From Bugula neritina (taxonomy: Eukaryota > Bryozoa > Gymnolaemata > Cheilostomatida > Bugulidae): 64,000 bases of DNA. The stretch is from assembly GCA_964035545.1 (NCBI GenBank), contig OZ037770.1, positions 7,006,229-7,070,228 on the forward strand. The letters run 5' to 3'. The first letter of the stretch is position 1. Each line of letters opens with the position of its first letter. Made by a program: the position numbers and the translations under genes. The notes under the pieces were generated by a model. The model saw nothing but the letters and a program-made list of their open reading frames with translations. It was not told the DNA's origin and did no database searches. Shown here piece by piece: positions 1 to 14,100 of the stretch.

Positions 1-2489
1 TATGTTACAGTATGTTTTAGTATTTTGCAGTATATTTCACTGTGTTACAGTGTGTTTCAATATTTTACAGTGTTTTTCAGTAGGTTGCAGTATGTTGCAG
101 TATGTTGCAGTATACTTCAGTATGTTGCAGTATATTTCGGTGTGTTGCAGCATATTTCAGTGTGTTGCAGTATATTTCAATGTGTTGCAGGGTATTTCGA
201 TATGTTACAGTGAACTTCAGTATGTTGCAGTATCATTCAGTATCTTGCTTATTTTTCAGTGTGTTTTAGTATGTTTAAGTATTTTGCAGTATATTTCACT
301 GTGTTAAAGTATATTTCGATATTTTACAGTGTTTTTCAGTAGGTTGCAGTATGTTGCAGTGTATTTCAGTATGCAACAGTGTATTTCAGTATGATGCAGT
401 ATCTTAAATTATGTTTCAATATGTTGCAATATATTTCAATGTGTTGCAGTATATTTCAGTATATTACCGTATATTGAGGTATTTTGCAGTATTTTCCAAT
501 GTGTTGCAATGTGTTTCAGTATGTTGCAGTGCATTTCAGTATGTTGCAGTATGTTGCAGTATATTTCAGTATGTTGCAGTATATTTCAGTGTGTTGCAGT
601 ATATTTCAATGTGTTGCAAAGTGTTTCAATATGTACAGTGTATTTTAAGTTTTTACAGTGTTTTTTAGTAGGTTGCAGTATGTTGCAGTATGTAGCAGTG
701 TTTTTCAGTATGTCACAGTGTATATCAGTATGTTGCAGTTTCTTGCGTTATATTACAATATGTTGCAGTATATTTCAATGTGTTGCAGGGTATTTCAGTA
801 TGTTGCAGAAGTTTTCAATGTGTTACTGTATATTTCAGTAGTTTACCATATATTTCGGTATCTTGCAGTATATTTCAGTATGTTGCAGTATATTTCGGTA
901 TGTTGCTTATGTTTCAGTATGTTACAGTATGTTTTAGTATTTTGCAGTATATTTCACTGTGTTACACTGTATTTCTATATTTTATAGTGTTTTTCAGTAG
1001 GTTGCAGTATGTTGCAGTATGTTGCTGTGTATTTCATTATGTCACGGTGTATTTTAGTATGTTGCAGTATCTTGCAATATATTTCAATGTGTTGCAGTAT
1101 ATTTTAATGTGTCGAAGTATATTTCAGTATGTTGCCGATTGTTTGAGTGTGTTGCAGTATATTTCACTGTGTTACAGTGTAATTCAATATGTTGCAGTAT
1201 ATTTCAGTATGTTGCATATGATTCAGTATGTTACAGTATGTTTTAGTATTTTGCAGTATATTTCACTCTGTTACAGTGTATTTCAATATTTTACAGTGTT
1301 TTTCAGTAGGTTGCAGTATGTTGCAGTGTATTTCAGTATGCCACAGTGTATTTCAGTATGTTGCAGTGTCTTGAATTAAATTTCAATATGTTGCAGTATA
1401 TTTCAATGTGTTGCAGTATATTTCAGTATATTACCGTATCTTTAGTTATTCTGCAGTATATTCCAATGTGTCCCAGTGTGTTTCAGTATGTTACAGTGCA
1501 TTTAAGTATATTGCAGTATGTTGCAGTATATTTCGGTATGTTGCAGGATATTTCAGTGTGTTGCAGTATATTTTAATGTGTTGCAGGGTAATTCAGTATG
1601 TTACAGTGTATTTCAGTATCTTGCAGTATGTTGCAGTGTATTTCAGTATGTTACAGTGTATTTCAGTATGTTGCAGTATCTTGCAGTATATTTTAGTATA
1701 TTGCGGTATATTTTAGTATGTTGCTTATATTTTAGTATATTACAGTATGTTTTAGTGTTTTGCAGTATATTTCACTGTGTTACAGTGTATTTCAATATTT
1801 TACAGTGTTTTTCAGTGTATTTCAGTATGTTGCAGTTTCTTGCGTTATATTTCAATATGTTGCAGTATATTTCAATGCGTTGCAGGGTATTTCAATATGT
1901 TACAGTGTATTTCATTCTTTTACAGTGTTTTTCAGTATGTTGCAGTATTCTGCAGCGTATTTCAGTATGTTGTAGTGTATTTCAGGATGTTGCAGTATCT
2001 TTAATTGTATTTCAATATGTTGCAGTATATTTCAGTATGTTGCTTATGTTTCAGTATGTTACAGTATGTTTTAGTATTTTTCAGTATATTTCACTGTCTC
2101 ACAGTGTATTTCAAAATGTTACAGTGTAATTTAGTATGTTGCAGTATGTTGCAGTATATTTCAGTCTGTTGCAGTATAATTCAGTGTGTTGCGGTATGTT
2201 TCAATGTGTAGCAAGGTGTTTCAATATGTACAGTGCATTTCAAGTTTTTACAGTGTTTTTTAGTAGGTTGCAGTATGTTGCAGTATATCACATTGTATTT
2301 CAGTATGTTGCAGTTTCTTGCGTCATATTTCAATATGTTGCAGTATATTTCAATGTGTTGCAGGGTATTTCAATATGTTACAGTGTATTTCATTCTTTTA
2401 CAGTGTTTTTCAGTAGGTTGCAGTCTTCTGCAGTATGTCACAGTGTATTTCAGTATGTTACAGTGTATTTCATTATGTTGCAGTATGTT
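1..2489 (+). repeat. HOR block A, partial copy at window start
   Basis: Base 1 corresponds to base 21492. The match continues to about 2489, equal to 23980, and also to 29817-32305. An alternative register (offset 19756) holds for the first 1.6 kb because 19621-23090 is itself a tandem pair. Beyond 2489 the sequence switches to GCAGTATATTTCGGTATGTAGC, where the other copies continue into the landmark block (TACAGTACATTTTCG). This is therefore a recombination junction between two repeat families. Confidence 0.8.
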
Positions 2490-5430
2490 GCAGTATATTT
2501 CGGTATGTAGCTTATGTTTCAGTATGTTACAGTATGTTTCAGTGTTTTGCAGTATATTTCACTGTGTTACACTGTATTTCTATATTTTACAGTGTTTTTC
2601 AGTAGGTTGCAGTATGTCGCAGTGTATTTCAGTATGCCACAGTGTATTTCAGTATGTTGTAGTGTCTTGAATTAAATTTCAATATGTTGCAGTATATTTC
2701 AATGTGTTGCAGTATATTCCAGTATATTACCGTATCTTTAGTTATTCTGCAGTATATTCCAATGTGTCCCAGTGTGTTTCAGTATGTTACAGTGCATTTA
2801 GGTATATTGCAGTATATTGCATTATATTTCAATATGTTGCAGTATATTTTAATAAGTCGAAGTATATTTCAGAATGTTGCCGATTGTTTCAGTGTGTTGC
2901 AGTATATTTCACTGTGTTACAGTGTATTTCAAAATGTTACAGTGCATTTAAGTACATTGCAGTATGTTGCAGTATATTTCAGTATGTTGCAGGATATTTC
3001 AGTGTGTTGCAGTATATTTAAATGTGTTGCAGGGTAATTCAGTATGTTACAGTGTATTTCAGTATCTTGCAGTATGTTGCAGTGTATTTCAGTATGTTAC
3101 AGTGTATTTTAGTATGTTGCGTTATCTTGCAGTATATTTTAGTATATTGCGGTATATTTTAGTATGTTGCTTATGTTTTAGTATATTACAGTATGTTTTA
3201 GTGTTTTGCAGTATATTTCACTGTGTTACAGTGTATTTCAATATTTCACAGTGTTTTTCAGTGTATTTCAGTATGTTGCAGTATATTTCAATGTGTTGCA
3301 GGGTATTTCAATATGTTACAGTGTATTTAATTCTTTTACAGTGTTTTTCAGTATGTTGCAGTTTTTTGCAGCGTATTTCAGTACGTTGTAGTGTATTTCA
3401 GGATGTTGCAGTATCTTGAATTGTATTTCAATATGTTGCAGTATTTTTCAATGTGTTACAGTATATTTCAGTATATTACCGTAATTTGAGGTATTTTTCA
3501 GTATTTTCCAATGTGTTGCAATGTGTTTCAGTATGTTACAGTGCATTTCAGTATGTTGCAGTATGTTGCAGTATATTTCAGTATGTTGCAGGGTATTTCG
3601 ATATGTTACAGTGTATTTCAGTATGTTGCAGTATGTTGCAGTGTATTTCGGTATATTGCAGTGTATTTCAGTATGTTTCAGGATATTTCAGTGTGTTGCA
3701 GTATATTTCAATGTGTTGCAGGGTAATTCAGTATGTTACAGTGTATTTCAGTATGTTGCAGTATGTTGCAGTGTATTTCAGTATGTTACAGTGTATTTCA
3801 GTATGTTGCAGTATCTTGAATTGTATTTCAATATGTTGCAGTATATTTCAATGTGTTGCAGTATATTTCAGTATATTACCGTATATTTAGGTATTTTGCA
3901 GTACATTCCAATGTGTTCCTGTGTGTTTCAGTATGTTACAGTGCATTTCAGTATGTTGCAGTATGTTGCAGTATATTTCGGTATGTTGCAGGATTTTACA
4001 GTGTGTTGCAGTAGATTTCAATGTGTTGCAGGGTAATTCAATATGTTACAGTGTATTTCAGTATCTTACAGTATGTGGCAGTGTATTTCAGTATGTTGCA
4101 GTGTTTTTCAGTATGTTGCAGTATCTTCCAGGATATTTCAGTATGTTGCAGTATATTTCAGTATGTTGCTTATGTTTCAGTATGTTACAGTATGTTTTAG
4201 TATTTTTCAGTATATTTCACTGTCTCACAGTGTATTTTAAAATGTTACAGTGTAATTTAGTATGTTGCAGTATGTTGCAGTATATTTCAGTCTGTTGCAG
4301 TATAATTCAGTGTGTTGCGGTATGTTTCAATGTGTAGCAAGGTGTTTCAATATGTACAGTGCATTTCAAGTTTTTACAGTGTTTTTTAGTAGGTTGCAGT
4401 ATGTTGCAGTATATCACAGTGTATTTCAGTATGTTGCAGTTTCTTGCGTCATATTTCAATATGTTGCAGTATATTTCAATGTGTTGCAGGGTATTTCAAT
4501 ATGTTACAGTGTATTTCATTCTTTTACAGTGTTTTTCAGTAGGTTGCAGTCTTCTGCAGTATGTCACAGTGTATTTCAGTATGTTACAGTGTATTTCATT
4601 ATGTTGCAGTATGTTACAGTACATTTTCGTATATTACACTATACTTCAGCGTGTTGTGGTGTTTCTCGGTATGCTACAGCGTAATTCAGTATGTTGCAGT
4701 AATTTTCAATGTGGTACAGTATTTTTTAGTATAAAACCGTATATTTAGGTATTTCGCAGGATAATCCAATGTGTTGCTGTGTGTTTCAGTATGTTACAGT
4801 GCATTCAAGTATGTTTCAGTATGTTGCAGTACATTTCAGTATGTTGCAGTGTACTTATGTGTGTTGCAGTATATCCCTGTGTGTTGCAGGTTATTTCATT
4901 GTGTTGCAGGGTATTTCGATATGTTACAGTGTATTTCAGTATGTTGCAGTATGTTGCAGTGTATTTCAGTATGTTGCAGTATCTTGCAGTATATTTCAGT
5001 ATATTGCAGTGTATTTTGGTATGTTGCTTATGTTTCAGTATCTTACAGTATGTTTTAATATTTTGCAGTATATTTCACTGTGTTAAAGTGTATTAACATT
5101 TTTTAGAGTGCTTTTCAGTAGGTTGCAGTATGTTGTGGTGTATTTCAGTATGCAACAGTGTGTTTCAGTATGATGCAGTATCTTGAATTATGTTTCAATA
5201 TGTTGCAGTATGTTTCAATTTGTTGCAGTATATTTCAGTATATTACTGTATATTTAGGTATTTTGCAGTATATTCCAATGTGTTCCAGTGTGTTTCAGTA
5301 TGTTACAGTGCATTTCAGTATGTTGCAGTGTGTTGCAGTATATTTCAGTATGTTGCAGGATATTTCAGTGTGTTGCAGTAAATTTCAATGTGTTGCAGGG
5401 TAATTCAATATGTTACAGTGTATTTCATTC
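2391..5430 (+). repeat. HOR block B, first copy (second at 15919-18958)
   Basis: About 3.04 kb is repeated 13528 bp downstream with only scattered substitutions (for example G at 2812 versus A at 16340 in the TTTAAGTATA context). It starts at the motif TTTCATTCTTTTACAG and ends in GGGTAATTCAATATGTTACAG. After that the first copy continues with TTTCATTC and the second with TTTCAGTATCTTG. It contains a landmark block at 4621-4690. The two copies bracket the triple 3.3-kb HOR. Confidence 0.8.
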
Positions 5431-7325
5431 TTTTACAGTGTTTTTCAGTAGGTTGCAGTCTTCTGCAGTATGTCACAGTGTATTTCAGTATGTTACAGTG
5501 TATTTCATTATGTTGCAGTATGTTGCAGTATATTTCGGTATGTAGCTTATGTTTCAGTATGTTACAGTATGTTTCAGTATTTTGCAGTATATTTCACTGT
5601 GTTACACTGTATTTCTATATTTTACAGTGTTTTTCAGTAGGTTGCAGTATGTCGCAGTGTATTTCACTATGCCACAGTGTATTTCAGTATGTTGCAGTAT
5701 CTTGCAGTATATTTTAGTATATTGCGGTATATTTTAGTATGTTGCTTATGTTTTAGTATATTACAGTATGTTTTAGTGTTTTGCAGTATATTTCACTGTG
5801 TTACAGTGCATTTCAATATTTTACAGTGTTTTTCAGTGTATTTCAGTATGTTGCAGTTTCTTGCGTTATATTTCAATATGTTGCAGTATATTTCAATGCG
5901 TTGCAGGGTATTTCAATATGTTACAGTGTATTTCATTCTTTTACAGTGTTTTTCAGTATGTTGCAGTATTCTGCAGCGTATTTCAGTATGTTGTAGTGTA
6001 TTTCAGGATGTTGCAGTATCTTGAATTGTATTTCAATATGTTGCAGTATATTTCAGTATGTTGCTTATGTTTCAGTATGTTACAGTATGTTTTAGTATTT
6101 TTCAGTATATTTCACTGTCTCACAGTGTATTTCAAAATGTTACAGTGTAATTTAGTATGTTGCAGTATGTTGCAGTATATTTCAGTCTGTTGCAGTATAA
6201 TTCAGTGTGTTGCGGTATGTTTCAATGTGTAGCAAGGTGTTTCAATATGTACAGTGCATTTCAAGTTTTTACAGTGTTTTTTAGTAGGTTGCAGTATGTT
6301 GCAGTATATCACAGTGTATTTCAGTATGTTGCAGTTTCTTGCGTCATATTTCAATATGTTGCAGTATATTTCAATGTGTTGCAGGGTATTTCAATATGTT
6401 ACAGTGTATTTCATTCTTTTACAGTGTTTTTCAGTAGGTTGCAGTCTTCTGCAGTATGTCACAGTGTATTTCAGTATGTTACAGTGTATTTCATTATGTT
6501 GCAGTATGTTACAGTACATTTTCGTATATTACACTATACTTCAGCGAGTTGTGGTGTTTCTCGGTATGCTACAGCGTAATTCAGTATTTTGCAGTAATTT
6601 TCAATGTGGTACAGTATTTTTCAGTATAAAACCGTATATTTAGGTATTTCGCAGGATAATCCAATGTGTTGCTGTGTGTTTCAGTATGTTACAGTGCATT
6701 CAAGTATGTTTTAGTATGTTGCAGTACATTTCAGTATGTTGCAGTGTACTTATGTGTGTTGCAGTATATCCCTGTGTGTTGCAGGTTATTTCATTGTGTT
6801 GCAGGGTATTTCGATATGTTACAGTGTATTTCAGTATGTCGCAGTATGTTGCAGTGTATTTCAGTATGTTGCAGTATCTTGCAGTATATTTCAGTATATT
6901 GCAGTGTATTTTGGTATGTTGCTTATGTTTCAGTATCTTACAGTATGTTTTATTATTTTGCAGTATATTTCACATTGTTAAAGTGTATTAACATTTTTTA
7001 GAGTGCTTTTCAGTAGGTTGCAGTATGTTGCGGTGTATTTCAGTATGCAACAGTGTGTTTCAGTATGATGCAGTATCTTGAATTATGTTTCAATATGTTG
7101 CAGTATATTTCAATTTGTTGCAGTATATTTCAGTATATTACTGTATATTTAGGTATTTTGCAGTATATTCCAATGTGTTCCAGTGTGTTTCAGTATGTTA
7201 CAGTGCATTTCAGTATGTTGCAGTGTGTTGCAGTATATTTCAGTATGTTGCAGGATATTTCAGTGTGTTGCAGTAAATTTCAATGTGTTGCAGGGTAATT
7301 CAATATGTTACAGTGTATTTCAGTA
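4140..7325 (+). repeat. 1.29-kb direct repeat pair spaced 1895 bp
   Basis: Bases 4140-5430 match 6035-7325 at a constant offset of 1895, including the landmark at 4621 and 6516. The intervening 5431-6034 is a different family member, related to 2391-2560 and 1640-2030. The pair is therefore spaced, not a clean tandem, and reflects a duplication followed by replacement of part of the unit. Confidence 0.75.
4621..4690 (+). other. Landmark block, type 1 (11 copies)
   Basis: This is a run of seven 10-bp units far from consensus: ACATTTTCGT, ATATTACACT, ATACTTCAGC, then GTTGTGGTGTTTCTC and GGTATGCTACAGCG. Start positions of type 1 copies are 4621, 6516, 9851, 13076, 18149, 23986, 26474, 32311, 35446, 40156 and 43779. 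It keeps the 10-bp register but has about four CpG in 60 bp, against a sparser level around it. It has no known motif that I recognise. It may be a protein-binding landmark or simply an old, tagged segment copied with each HOR. Confidence 0.8.
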
Positions 7326-7745
7326 TCTTGAAGTATGTTGCAGTGTATTTCAGTATGTTGCAGTATATTTCAGTGTGTTACAGTATATTTCAGTGTGTCA
7401 CAGTATATTTCAGTATGTTACAGTACATTTCAGTATATTACACTATACTTCAGTGAGTTGCAGTGTATTTCAGTGTGCTAAAGCAAGTTTTCAGTATGTT
7501 ACAGTGTATTTCAGTATGTTGCAGTATGTTGCAGCATATTTCAGTGTGTTGCAGTATATTTCAATGTGTTGAAGGGTATTTCAATATGTTACAGTGAACT
7601 TCAGTATGTTGCAGTATATTTCGGTGTGTTGCAGCATATTTCAGGGTGTTGCAGTATATTTCAATGTGTTGCAGGGTATTTCACTATGTTACAGTGTATT
7701 TCAATATTTTACAGTGTTTTTCAGTATGTTGCAGTATGTTACAGT

Positions 7746-7815
7746 ACATTTTCGCATATTACACTTTACTTCAGCGAGTTGTGGTGTCTCTTAGTACGCT
7801 ACAGCGTAATTCAGT
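7746..7815 (+). other. Landmark block, type 2 (8 copies)
   Basis: This is the same 70-bp block as type 1 with CGCATATTACACTTTACTTC and GTGTCTCTTAGTACGC. Starts are 7746, 11071, 14296, 19379, 25216, 27704, 33541 and 45028. Each lies 1220-1258 bp after a type 1 copy. The two types alternate as a fixed pair, so the pair is the copied entity. Confidence 0.8.
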
Positions 7816-8105
7816 ATGTTGCAGTATTTTTCAATGTGTTACAGTATATTTCAGTATATTACCGTAATTTGAGGTATTTTGCAGTATTTTCCGATGTGTT
7901 GCAATGTGTTTCAGTATGTTACAGTGCATTTCAGTATGTTGCAGTATGTTGCAGTATATTTCAGTATGTTGCAGGGTATTTCGATATGTTACAGTGTATT
8001 TCAGTATGTTGCAGTATGTTGCAGTGTATTTCAGTATGTTGCAGTGTATTTCAGTATGTTGCAGTATCTTGCAGTATATTTCAGTATGTTGCAGTGTGTT
8101 TCGGG

Positions 8106-8124
8106 ATGTTGCTTATGTTTCAGT
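8106..8124 (+). other. Example of the recurring 9-bp phase-shifting unit
   Basis: TATGTTGCTTATGTTTCAG-type segments are 19 bp long where two full units would be 20. They recur in nearly every HOR, usually just before TATGTTACAGTATGTTTTAG. Related 19-bp segments are TTGCATATGATTCAG and CTTGCTTATTTTTCAG contexts; a 9-bp unit also occurs in ATATGTACAGTG. An 11-bp unit occurs in AAGCAAGTTTTCAG (for example near 7483). These explain why HOR lengths such as 8325 and 2781 are not multiples of 10. Confidence 0.7.
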
Positions 8125-11100
8125 ATGTTACAGTATGTTTTAGTATTTTGCAGTATATTTCACTGTGTTACAGTGTGTTTCAATATTTTACAGTGTTTTT
8201 CAGTAGGTTGCAGTATGTTGCAGTATGTTGCAGTATACTTCAGTATGTTGCAGTATATTTCGGTGTGTTGCAGCATATTTCAGTGTGTTGCAGTATATTT
8301 CAATGTGTTGCAGTATATTTCAGTATATTACCGTATCTTTAGTTATTCTGCAGTATATTCCAATGTGTCCCAGTGTGTTTCAGTATGTTACAGTGCATTT
8401 AAGTATATTGCAGTATATTGCATTATATTTCAATATGTTGCAGTATATTTTAATAAGTCGAAGTATATTTCAGAATGTTGCCGATTGTTTCAGTGTGTTG
8501 CAGTACATTTCACTGTGTTACAGTGTATTTCAAAATGTTACAGTGCATTTAAGTATATTGCAGTATGTTGCAGTATATTTCAGTATGTTGCAGGATATTT
8601 CAGTGTGTTGCAGTATACTTCAATGTGTTGCAGGGTAATTCAGTATGTTACAGTGTATTTCAGTATATTGCAGTATGTTGCAGTGTATTTCAGTATGTTA
8701 CAGTGTATTTCAGTATGTTGCGTTATCTTGCAGTATATTTTAGTATATTGCGGTATATTTTAGTATGTTGCTTATGTTTTAGTATATTACAGTATGTTTT
8801 AGCGTTTTGCAGTATATTTCACTGTGTTACAGTGTATTTCAATATTTTACAGTGTTTTTCAGTGTATTTCAGTATGTTGCAGTTTCTTGCGTTGAATTTC
8901 AATATGTTGCAGTATATTTCAATGCGTTGCAGGGTATTTCAATATGTTACAGTGTATTTCATTCTTTTACAGTGTTTTTCAGTATGTTGCAGTATTTTGC
9001 AGCGTATTTCAGTATGTTGTAGTGTATTTCAGGATGTTGCAGTATCTTGAATTGTATTTCAATATGTTGCAGTATATTTCAATGTGTTGCAGTATATTTC
9101 AGTATATTACCGTATATTTAGGTATTTTGCAGTATATTCCAATGTGTTCCAGTGTGTTTCAGTATGTTACAGTGCATTTCAGTATGTTGCAGTATGTTGC
9201 AGTATATTTCGGTATGTTGCAGGATTTTACAGTGTGTTGCAGTAGATTTCAATGTGTTGCAGGGTAATTCAATATGTTACAGTGTATTTCAGTATCTTAC
9301 AGTATGTGGCAGTGTATTTCAGTATGTTGCAGTGTTTTTCAGTATGTTGCAGTATCTTCCAGGATATTTCAGTATGTTGCAGTATATTTCAGTATGTTGC
9401 TTATGTTTCAGTATGTTACAGTATGTTTTAGTATTTTTCAGTATATTTCACTGTCTCACAGTGTATTTCAAAATGTTACAGTGTAATTTAGTATGTTGCA
9501 GTATGTTGCAGTATATTTCAGTCTGTTGCAGTATAATTCAGTGTGTTGCGGTATGTTTCAATGTGTAGCAAGGTGTTTCAATATGTACAGTGCATTTCAA
9601 GTTTTTACAGTGTTTTTAGTAGGTTGCAGTATGTTGCAGTATATCACAGTGTATTTCAGTATGTTGCAGTTTCTTGCGTCATATTTCAATATGTTGCAGT
9701 ATATTTCAATGTGTTGCAGGGTATTTCAATATGTTACAGTGCATTTCATTCTTTTACAGTGTTTTTCAGTAGGTTGCAGTCTTCTGCAGTATGTCACAGT
9801 GTATTTCAGTATGTTACAGTGTATTTCATTATGTTGCAGTATGTTACAGTACATTTTCGTATATTACACTATACTTCAGCGAGTTGTGGTGTTTCTCGGT
9901 ATGCTACAGCGTAATTCAGTATGTTGCAGTAATTTTCAATGTGGTACAGTATTTTTCAGTATAAAACCGTATATTTAGGTATTTCGCAGGATAATCCAAT
10001 GTGTTGCTGTGTGTTTCAGTATGTTACAGTGCATTCAAGTATGTTTCAGTATGTTGCAGTACATTTCAGTATGTTGCAGTGTACTTATGTGTGTTGCAGT
10101 ATATCCCTGTGTGTTGCAGGTTATTTCATTGTGTTGCAGGGTATTTCGATATGTTACAGTGTATTTCAGTATGTTGCAGTATGTTGCAGTGTATTTCAGT
10201 ATGTTGCGGTATCTTGCAGTTTATTTCAGTATATTGCAGTGTATTTTGGTATGTTGCTTATGTTTCAGTATCTTACAGTATGTTTTAATATTTTGCAGTA
10301 TATTTCACTGTGTTAAAGTGTATTAACATTTTTTAGAGTGCTTTTCAGTAGGTTGCAGTATGTTGCAGTGTATTTCAGTATGCAACAGTGTGTTTCAGTA
10401 TGATGCAGTATCTTGAATTATGTTTCAATATGTTGCAGTATATTTCAATTTGTTGCAGTATATTTCAGTATATTACTGTATACTTTGGTATTTTGCAGTA
10501 TATTCCAATGTGTTCCAGTGTGTTTCAGTATGTTACAGTGCATTTCAGTATGTTGCAGTGTGTTGCAGTATATTTCAGTATGTTGCAGTGTGTTGCAGTA
10601 AATTTCAATGTGTTGCAGGGTAATTCAATATGTTACAGTGTATTTCAGTATCTTGAAGTATGTTGCAGTGTATTTCAGTATGTTGCAGTATATTTCAGTG
10701 TGTTACAGTATATTTCAGTGTGTCACAGTATATTTCAGTATGTTACAGTACATTTCAGTATATTACACTATATTTTAGTGAGTTGCAGTGTATTTCAGTG
10801 TGCTAAAGCAAGTTTTCAGTATGTTACAGTGTATTTCAGTATGTTGCAGTATGTTGCAGCATATTTCAGTGTGTTGCAGTATATTTCAATGTGTTGAAGG
10901 GTATTTCGATATGTTACAGTGAACTTCAGTATGTTGCAGTATATTTCGGTGTGTTGCAGCATATTTCAGGGTGTTGCAGTATATTTCAATGTGTTGCAGG
11001 GTATTTCAATATGTTACAGTGTATTTCAATATTTTACAGTGTTTTTCAGTATGTTGCAGTATGTTACAGTACATTTTCGCATATTACACTTTACTTCAGC

Positions 11101-14100
11101 GAGTTGTGGTGTCTCTTAGTACGCTACAGCGTAATTCAGTATGTTGCAGTATTTTTCAATGTGTTACAGTATATTTCAGTGTATTACCGTAATTTGAGGT
11201 ATTTTGCAGTATTTTCCAATGTGTTGCAATATGTTTCAGTATGTTACAGTGCATTTCAGTATGTTGCAGTATGTTGCAGTATATTTCAGTATGTTGCAGG
11301 GTATTTCGATATGTTACAGTGTATTTCAGTATGTTGCAGTATGTTGCAGTATATTTCAGTATGTTGCAGTGTGTTTCGGGATGTTGCTTATGTTTCAGTA
11401 TGTTACAGTATGTTTTAGTATTTTGCAGTATATTTCACTGTGTTACAGTGTGTTTCAATATTTTACAGTGTTTTTCAGTAGGTTGCAGTATGTTGCAGTA
11501 TGTTGCAGTATACTTCAGTATGTTGCAGTATATTTCGGTGTGTTGCAGCATATTTCAGTGTGTTGCAGTATATTTCAATGTGTTGCAGTATATTTCAGTA
11601 TATTACCGTATCTTTAGTTATTCTGCAGTATATTCCAATGTGTCCCAGTGTGTTTCAGTATGTTACAGTGCATTTAAGTATATTGCAGTATATTGCATTA
11701 TATTTCAATATGTTGCAGTATATTTTAATAAGTCGAAGTATATTTCAGAATGTTGCCGATTGTTTCAGTGTGTTGCAGTATATTTCACTGTGTTACAGTG
11801 TATTTCAAAATGTTACAGTGCATTTAAGTATATTGCAGTATGTTGCAGTATATTTCAGTATGTTGCAGGATATTTCAGTGTGTTGCAGTATATTTCAATG
11901 TGTTGCAGGGTAATTCAGTATGTTACAGTGTATTTCAGTATGTTGCGTTATCTTGCAGTATATTTTAGTATATTGCGGTATATTTTAGTATGTTGCTTAT
12001 GTTTTAGTATATTACAGTATGTTTTAGCGTTTTGCAGTATATTTCACTGTGTTACAGTGTATTTCAATATTTTACAGTGTTTTTCAGTGTATTTCAGTAT
12101 GTTGCAGTTTCTTGCGTTATATTTCAATATGTTGCAGTATATTTCATGGCGTTGCAGGGTATTTCAATATGTTACAGTGTATTTCATTCTTTTACAGTGT
12201 TTTTCAGTATGTTGCAGTATTTTGCAGCGTATTTCAGTATGTTGTAGTGTATTTCAGGATGTTGCAGTATCTTGAATTGTATTTCAATATGTTGCAGTAT
12301 ATTTCAATGTGTTGCAGTATATTTCAGTATATTACCGTATATTTAGGTATTTTGCAGTATATTCCAATGTGTTCCAGTGTGTTTCAGTATGTTACAGTGC
12401 ATTTCAGTATGTTGCAGTATGTTGCAGTATATTTCGGTATGTTGCAGGATATTACAGTGTGTTGCAGTAGATTTCAATGTGTTGCAGGGTAATTCAAAAT
12501 GTTACAGTGTATTTCAGTATCTTACAGTATGTGGCAGTGTATTTCAGTATGTTGCAGTGTTTTTCAGTATGTTGCAGTATATTCCAGGATGTTTCAGTAT
12601 GTTGCAGTATATTTCAGTATGTTGCTTATGTTTCAGTATGTTACAGTATGTTTTAGTATTTTTCAGTATATTTCACTGTCTCACAGTGTATTTCAAAATG
12701 TTACAGTGTAATTTAGTATGTTGCAGTATGTTGCAGTATATTTCAGTCTGTTGCAGTATAATTCAGTGTGTTGCGGTATGTTTCAATGTGTAGCAAGGTG
12801 TTTCAATATGTACAGTGCATTTCAAGTTTTTACAGTGTTTTTAGTAGGTTGCAGTATGTTGCAGTATATCACAGTGTATTTCAGTATGTTGCAGTTTCTT
12901 GCGTCATATTTCAATATGTTGCAGTATATTTCAATGTGTTGCAGGGTATTTCAATATGTTACAGTGCATTTCATTCTTTTACAGTGTTTTTCAGTAGGTT
13001 GCAGTCTTCTGCAGTATGTCACAGTGTATTTCAGTATGTTACAGTGTATTTCATTATGTTGCAGTATGTTACAGTACATTTTCGTATATTACACTATACT
13101 TCAGCGAGTTGTGGTGTTTCTCGGTATGCTACAGCGTAATTCAGTATGTTGCAGTAATTTTCAATGTGGTACAGTATTTTTCAGTATAAAACCGTATATT
13201 TAGGTATTTCGCAGGATAATCCAATGTGTTGCTGTGTGTTTCAGTATGTTACAGTGCATTCAAGTATGTTTCAGTATGTTGCAGTACATTTCAGTATGTT
13301 GCAGTGTACTTATGTGTGTTGCAGTATATCCCTGTGTGTTGCAGGTTATTTCATTGTGTTGCAGGGTATTTCGATATGTTACAGTGTATTTCAGTATGTT
13401 GCAGTATGTTGCAGTGTATTTCAGTATGTTGCGGTATCTTGCAGTTTATTTCAGTATATTGCAGTGTATTTTGGTATGTTGCTTATGTTTCAGTATCTTA
13501 CAGTATGTTTTAATATTTTGCAGTATATTTCACTGTGTTAAAGTGTATTAACATTTTTTAGAGTGCTTTTCAGTAGGTTGCAGTATGTTGCAGTGTATTT
13601 CAGTATGCAACAGTGTGTTTCAGTATGATGCAGTATCTTGAATTATGTTTCAATATGTTGCAGTATATTTCAATTTGTTGCAGTATATTTCAGTATATTA
13701 CTGTATACTTTGGTATTTTGCAGTATATTCCAATGTGTTCCAGTGTGTTTCAGTATGTTACAGTGCATTTCAGTATGTTGCAGTGTGTTGCAGTATATTT
13801 CAGTATGTTGCAGTGTGTTGCAGTAAATTTCAATGTGTTGCAGGGTAATTCAATATGTTACAGTGTATTTCAGTATCTTGAAGTATGTTGCAGTGTATTT
13901 CAGTATGTTGCAGTATATTTCAGTGTGTTACAGTATATTTCAGTGTGTCACAGTATATTTCAGTATGTTACAGTACATTTCAGTATATTACACTATATTT
14001 CAGTGAGTTGCAGTGTATTTCAGTGTGCTAAAGCAAGTTTTCAGTATGTTACAGTGTATTTCAGTATGTTGCAGTATGTTGCAGCATATTTCAGTGTGTT

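Noticed and set aside
4621-4690. CENP-B box in the landmark block
   Set aside because: TTTTCG resembles the first part, but the required A at the central position and the CGGG core are missing in all copies.
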